From Prochlorococcus sp. AG-347-J20 (lineage in GTDB: Bacteria > Cyanobacteriota > Cyanobacteriia > PCC-6307 > Cyanobiaceae), in the NCBI GenBank assembly GCA_003281485.1, contig QCBW01000011.1, positions 1 to 50,508 on the forward strand: DNA of 50,508 bases, given 5' to 3'. Below the pieces are notes generated by a model. The model had not been told where the DNA came from. It made no database searches and saw nothing but the letters and a program-made list of their open reading frames with translations. Below, piece by piece: positions 46,400 to 50,508 of this stretch. The first letter of the stretch is position 1; each line of letters starts with the position of its first letter. Both the position numbers and the translations under genes were made by a program.

Positions 46400-48844
46400 T
46401 TAATTCCTCAATTTAGTGTTAAAGCATTTCTCGACATTAGAAATGATATTTGAATGTATTGATGTAATGTCCGAGTCCAGTAATGTTTTATCTTTATCTC
46501 TATAAGATAATCTAAATGTATAACTTATATGATCATCTCCAAATTTAGTATCTTCAAAAACATCAAGTAAATTTACATCCTCTAAGAGATTTTTACCTGT
46601 TTTTCTTATCTGTGATGTTATTTCGCTAATTAAAAATTTCTTACTGAAAACAAAATTTATATCCCTTTCCATTTTCGGAACAATTGGGTATTGCTTATAT
46701 ATTGGAATCCATTTATTTTTTCTTGTACTAGCTCCCAAGAGATCAGAAACATTTATGTTAAATAAATAAACTTTTTTTATTGACTTCTTTTCTAATATTA
46801 GTTTGGGATGTATTTCGCCAAAAAAACCTGCATCTTTGCCTTCAATAACTAATTTCGCTGTTCTTCCTGGATGAAGAAAATCAATTGAATCAGTAGGTTT
46901 ATCCTCAATTTTTATGTTCAAAGATGATAAAGCCTCCTTTAACTTTCCTCTGGCCTGGTAATAATCAAGATCGTTATCCTTCCCCGAATTTATCCATTTT
47001 CCAAATTTTTTATTTCCATAAATCGCACCATTCAGAACTTCTTCTTGAATGAACTCAGTTTTCTTTTGAAAAACATTTCCAATTTCAAATATATAACAAC
47101 TTGCTTGTCCAGCTTTTATATTACGGTTCACTATCTCCAAATGTTCTTTCCAGATATTATCTCTAAGACAGCTTGTTTCTAATAACAAAGGATTAGAAAT
47201 CTTTATAAGTTTTTCATTATCTTCAGGAACAAGAGAGTAGCTTAGTACTTCGTTAAAACCATTTTCTATAAAACCATTTTTTACTCTTCTCAATGCCAAC
47301 TGTTTTGATGACAATTTTCCAGGCTTAATTGGATTTGGAAGGTTTAAGTCGAATCTGTCATACCCTATTAATCTCGCTATTTCTTCAATTAAATCTATTT
47401 CTCTTATTAAATCATGTGATCTATTTGGAATTACTGCTACATCCCAGCCATATTCTTTATTCTTTAAAGTACAACCTATGAGTGTTAATTTATCAACTAT
47501 TTCATTATCAGATAAATTTCTTTTTTCAAATTGATCGTTAATTATTAATGGACCAAGAATTTTATGTATTCGATTTCTCCGTAGTTTAATAAATATATCC
47601 TCATTACTTATTAAATTGGAAGTATTGATGATTGGTGAATTAATAGAAAAATATTCTTCTAAAAGATTAATTGCCCTTGTTACTGCACTTATTGTATTTT
47701 TTGATGAAATCCCTTTTTCATACCTGCTACTAGATTCTGTTCTTATGCCAACTGCCTTTGAAGATTTTCTTATAGTAACTGGATTAAAAACAGCGCCTTC
47801 AAGGTAAATAGATGAGGTAGTATTAGTTACAGAAGTCTCTAAACCGCCTATCACCCCTGCAATAGCTACAGGTTTATCACAACAAGTAATAACTGTGATA
47901 TTGTCATTTAAGTCATATTTTTTACCATCTAAGCAAATAAGGCTTTCATTATCCTTGCCTTTTCTTACAGAGAAATCTTCTGGAGAAACTTCCTTACCAA
48001 TTAAGTCTGATAGTTTATCTTTATCAAATGCATGCAAAGGTTGACCTTGTTCTAAAAGAATATAATTTGTCAAATCAACTATAAGATTAATAGATTTTAT
48101 ACCTGATTTTTCTATACGGTCTTTAAGCCAATTTGGCGATAAATTATCTCCATTTACTCCATCAATGCAACTTATTGTATAAATGCAATTATGATCAATA
48201 GCCTCTGGACAAAGTTTAATTCCCTTAAGTAAATGAATATTGTATTTATGGTCTAATTCTGGAAAATTCAAGGTGGATTCTAAAAGGGCAGAAATTTCGC
48301 GGGCTATACCTATAACAGACATTCCGTCAGGTCTATTAGCGGTAATGGCTAGATCATATATAAAATCATTTAATTGAAGCAAATCAGAGCCTGGAGTGCC
48401 CAATTCATGTTTTAAAGCCAAATCTTTATCAATGATCTCTATCCCTTCGCTAGAGTCCTCTAAACCCAGTTCCTGCAGTGAACATATCATTCCTTCACTG
48501 ATGACACCTCTAATTTCACTTCTTTTGATAGTTAAATCAACTGCATTTAATTTCGCACCGACAGTAGCAACATAAACATAAATATTTGGTTTAATATTGC
48601 GAGCACCACAGATGATTTGCAAATTCTTTGAATTACCAATATCGACTTGGCAAATTGAAAGTTTGTCAGAGCCTTCGTGTTTTAAAACAGATAATACCTT
48701 ACCTAAAACAACACCATTTACATTTTCTGAACAATCTTCTAATGATTCAACCTCAAATCCACCAATAGACAATTTCTCAGAGAGATCTTCAGGAGTAGAA
48801 GTAATTTTTACTAAATTTTTCAACCAATTTTGAGAAACTTTCAT
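46400..48844 (-). CDS. pheT: phenylalanyl-tRNA synthetase beta subunit
   Basis: Beta chain of the alpha2-beta2 enzyme charging tRNA-Phe, 814 aa. Domains in order: N-terminal SQNWLKNLV and the EMAP-like tRNA-binding domain (about 40-150; CSLQELGLEDSSEGI near its end), the B3/B4 editing region (TANRPDGMSVIGIAREI, LEQGQPLHAFD), B5 (about 410-485, with DLIEEIARLIGYDRF), the catalytic-like core (FLHPGRTAKL, GFFGEIHPK), and a C-terminal anticodon-binding fold (MERDINFVF, SYRDKDKTLLD). Intact. The alpha-subunit gene is not in the window. It is divergent from rpmG. Confidence 0.97.
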   Translation of the reverse strand: MKVSQNWLKNLVKITSTPEDLSEKLSIGGFEVESLEDCSENVNGVVLGKVLSVLKHEGSDKLSICQVDIGNSKNLQIICGARNIKPNIYVYVATVGAKLNAVDLTIKRSEIRGVISEGMICSLQELGLEDSSEGIEIIDKDLALKHELGTPGSDLLQLNDFIYDLAITANRPDGMSVIGIAREISALLESTLNFPELDHKYNIHLLKGIKLCPEAIDHNCIYTISCIDGVNGDNLSPNWLKDRIEKSGIKSINLIVDLTNYILLEQGQPLHAFDKDKLSDLIGKEVSPEDFSVRKGKDNESLICLDGKKYDLNDNITVITCCDKPVAIAGVIGGLETSVTNTTSSIYLEGAVFNPVTIRKSSKAVGIRTESSSRYEKGISSKNTISAVTRAINLLEEYFSINSPIINTSNLISNEDIFIKLRRNRIHKILGPLIINDQFEKRNLSDNEIVDKLTLIGCTLKNKEYGWDVAVIPNRSHDLIREIDLIEEIARLIGYDRFDLNLPNPIKPGKLSSKQLALRRVKNGFIENGFNEVLSYSLVPEDNEKLIKISNPLLLETSCLRDNIWKEHLEIVNRNIKAGQASCYIFEIGNVFQKKTEFIQEEVLNGAIYGNKKFGKWINSGKDNDLDYYQARGKLKEALSSLNIKIEDKPTDSIDFLHPGRTAKLVIEGKDAGFFGEIHPKLILEKKSIKKVYLFNINVSDLLGASTRKNKWIPIYKQYPIVPKMERDINFVFSKKFLISEITSQIRKTGKNLLEDVNLLDVFEDTKFGDDHISYTFRLSYRDKDKTLLDSDITSIHSNIISNVEKCFNTKLRN

Positions 48845-48909
48845 ATATATTTTTTAATCAATGATGATAAAAGAAATAAGTATATCTTCAAAAAAGTTTG
48901 TTGAAGATG

Positions 48910-48930
48910 TACAATAGAAAATTATACAAT
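48910..48930 (+). promoter_or_regulatory. putative -10 boxes of the rpmG-rpsR unit
   Basis: Two TACAAT-type hexamers occur before rpmG: TACAAT at 48910-48915 and TATACAAT at 48923-48930, respectively about 30 and 16 bases before the ATG. Either fits a -10 box; no clear -35 was found. The second would leave almost no leader, so the first is preferred. Confidence 0.3.
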
Positions 48931-48945
48931 AAAGTATTAATTAAA

Positions 48946-49140
48946 ATGGCAAAAAAAGGGACAAGAGTTGTAGTGACCCTTGAATGTACTGAAGCTAGGA
49001 CAAGCACAGATCCTAAGAGATCAAATGGTGTCTCAAGATATACTACTGAAAAGAATCGTAGAAATACAACTGAAAGATTAGAACTAAAAAAGTTTAATCC
49101 TCATTTAAACAGAATGACAATTCACAAAGAAATTAAGTAA
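48946..49140 (+). CDS. rpmG: 50S ribosomal protein L33
   Basis: L33 of the large ribosomal subunit, 64 aa from the ATG at 48946. An in-frame TTG at 48898 would add 16 residues, but the family begins [16 protein letters not shown] directly, so I reject it. [20 protein letters not shown] and the end MTIHKEIK are typical. It lacks CxxC pairs, so it is a zinc-free form. It is 12 bases before rpsR, the usual cyanobacterial pairing. Confidence 0.96.
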   Translation: MAKKGTRVVVTLECTEARTSTDPKRSNGVSRYTTEKNRRNTTERLELKKFNPHLNRMTIHKEIK

Positions 49141-49152
49141 TCAAATTAAATC

Positions 49153-49374
49153 ATGCCTAATTCAATTTTTAAAAAACAATTATCACCAATCAAACCTGGA
49201 GATCCTATTGACTATAAGGATGTAGAACTACTAAAAAAATTCATAACTGAGAGGGGTAAAATCCTACCAAGAAGGATGACAGGTTTAACCTCTAAGCAAC
49301 AAAGAGATCTTACATTAGCTGTAAAGAGAGCCAGAATTGTAGCTCTTTTACCTTTCGTAAATCCTGAAGGATAA
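49153..49374 (+). CDS. rpsR: 30S ribosomal protein S18
   Basis: S18 of the small ribosomal subunit, 73 aa, normal length. Family motifs are [22 protein letters not shown] and [20 protein letters not shown], with ALLPFV near the end. It is adjacent to L33 and likely co-transcribed with it. The downstream RNase II-family gene begins 45 bases later. Confidence 0.97.
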   Translation: MPNSIFKKQLSPIKPGDPIDYKDVELLKKFITERGKILPRRMTGLTSKQQRDLTLAVKRARIVALLPFVNPEG

Positions 49375-49419
49375 TTTCATATTGAATATAGTTGGCACTA
49401 TAATTAATATTTCAAATAT

Positions 49420-50508
49420 TTGAAAGATTTAACTAATTTAAAAACATATATTATTGACTCTGATGATCCACATGAGGTTGATGACGCTATTTCATTAGAA
49501 ATAAAAGAAGGAAATAAAAAAAAATTATGGATACATATTAGTAATCCATGCAAACTCTTTTTGCATGACTCTGATGTCGATTTAAATGCAAGAAAGAGAA
49601 ATAGCAGTTTATATTTAATTGATCAATATGTCCCAATGCTACCTAAAAATATTATTGAAAAGGCAAATTTAGCTCAAAATAAAGTTTCAGAAACTATTAG
49701 TGCAGCAATAGAGTTCAATAACGATGGATCAATAAATAAATATGAAATAACTGAAGCAATAATAAAACCAAAATATCAATTAACATATGAAGATGCGAAT
49801 GAAATATTAGAAATAGAACCTAAAGAAGAAACAGAATTAATTGAGATTAAAAATTTATTAGAAAAAAGTATTACATTCAGAAAGAAACAAGGAGCAATTA
49901 TTTTTGAAAGTCCTAATAGTAAAATTAAATTATGTGATAATAAGATTATACTAACTAAATTAGAGAAAACAATATCACAAATTATGGTTGCAGAATCAAT
50001 GATATTAATGGGTTATGTAACAAGTTTATTTATAGATAAATATAATTTAGCTGCTGCATTTAGGATTCAAAAATTAAACTGCAATCCATCTGAAATACTT
50101 AATAGGTATAATGATAGTGATATTAAATATATAATATTAAAGCAATATATGGGAAGAAGTTATATAACTACTAAGCCAGGAATCCATGAATCATTGGGCC
50201 TTAAAATGTATGTACAATGTACATCTCCATTGAGAAGATATCTTGATTTAATTATACAAAGGCAAGTCTATAATAAAATTAATAATTACGAAGTTCTAAG
50301 TAAAGATTCAGTATCTAAGATTATTGATTATTCAAAAAATAGACAATCAGAGAATAATAATATATTTAAAAATAATAATTTTAAGTATTTAACATTATTT
50401 TTTAAAAATGAAAAAAAAACTTTTTATAAAATCATATTCGTTAAGTGGATTAATCATAAAAAAAATATTGCTTTGGTTTATTTTCCAGATTATTCACTAG
50501 AAATACTT
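49420..50508 (+). CDS. RNase II/RNB-family exoribonuclease (partial, 3' end outside window)
   Basis: The frame is open from a TTG at 49420 to the window edge, 363 codons without a stop. The catalytic RNB signature comes almost at once: residues 11-27 read IIDSDDPHEVDDAISLE, with the metal-binding aspartates. It is followed by KLWIHISNPCKLFLHDSDVD. Downstream, TSPLRRYLDLIIQRQ is the conserved RNA-binding motif. The family degrades RNA 3' to 5'. Unlike E. coli RNase R or II, there are no N-terminal cold-shock domains, at least from this start; no upstream in-frame alternative was seen. The link to rpmG and rpsR suggests an operon. The C-terminal S1 domain, if any, is not visible. Confidence 0.85.
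   Translation, partial: MKDLTNLKTYIIDSDDPHEVDDAISLEIKEGNKKKLWIHISNPCKLFLHDSDVDLNARKRNSSLYLIDQYVPMLPKNIIEKANLAQNKVSETISAAIEFNNDGSINKYEITEAIIKPKYQLTYEDANEILEIEPKEETELIEIKNLLEKSITFRKKQGAIIFESPNSKIKLCDNKIILTKLEKTISQIMVAESMILMGYVTSLFIDKYNLAAAFRIQKLNCNPSEILNRYNDSDIKYIILKQYMGRSYITTKPGIHESLGLKMYVQCTSPLRRYLDLIIQRQVYNKINNYEVLSKDSVSKIIDYSKNRQSENNNIFKNNNFKYLTLFFKNEKKTFYKIIFVKWINHKKNIALVYFPDYSLEIL

Noticed and set aside
48898..48945. N-terminal extension of L33
   Set aside because: The 16 extra residues are not part of the family; the ATG at 48946 gives the standard protein.

Overview
The window looks like chromosomal DNA of a marine picocyanobacterium, most likely a high-light type Prochlorococcus. The DNA is very AT-rich (about 30% GC by eye) and densely packed. 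It carries psaK (photosystem I), Ycf/DUF families typical of cyanobacteria (YggT/Ycf19, DUF2499, DUF3593, DUF3110, DUF1995), HemJ, an FdC2-like ferredoxin, a cyanobacterial DnaK and an aerobic-type cobN next to B12-dependent metH. No rRNA, insertion sequence, integrase, phage gene or CRISPR array was seen; this is ordinary core genome. The species assignment is an inference from gene content and style.

Layout. 33-3048 (minus): pyruvate kinase followed by a MacB-type ABC permease. 3110-7879: a small MazG-like pyrophosphohydrolase, then a minus-strand unit ilvA-scpB-yggT, with dxs divergent from ilvA. 7913-11593 (minus): htpG, rpmB, peroxiredoxin, DUF2499, DUF3593, psaK. 11711-14109 (minus): FdC2-like ferredoxin, inositol-monophosphatase-family enzyme, hisZ. 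14159-18257 (plus): tRNA-Ser(GGA), dnaK, dnaJ, DUF3110, cyclophilin. 18262-26104: ribBA (minus), argC (plus), purN (minus), pgi (plus), leuS (minus). 26212-34388: the coupled run dapF, NifS-like enzyme, DUF1995, dacB; then coaD (minus), flavin reductase, uvrC, hemJ, PHP phosphoesterase. 34390-42694: cobN (minus) divergent from ilvE-metH (plus). 42704-45625: small hypothetical proteins, DUF2237, Ap4A phosphorylase and an unusual protein with a ribbon-helix-helix N-terminus and a J-domain C-terminus. 45626-46399: a 420-bp gene-poor stretch and a small secreted protein, carrying three copies of a 42-bp element. 46400 to the end: pheT (minus), then rpmG, rpsR and an RNase II-family gene cut by the window edge.

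How they work together. Most genes are housekeeping: glycolysis (pyk, pgi), isoprenoids (dxs), amino acids (ilvA, ilvE, argC, dapF, metH, hisZ), cofactors (ribBA, coaD, cobN, hemJ), chaperones (htpG, dnaK, dnaJ), translation (leuS, pheT, L28, L33, S18, tRNA-Ser) and repair (uvrC). CobN helps make the corrin cofactor that MetH needs, and the two transcription units face away from each other.

The most unusual region is 44615-46399. The RHH/J-domain protein is followed immediately by a triad of AGACT/AGTCT pentamers at 12-bp spacing. The same 42-bp arrangement recurs about 180 bp further on, and again over the putative promoter of the small secreted protein. A DNA-binding protein with an adjacent family of operator-like sites is the best candidate here for an undescribed regulatory system.
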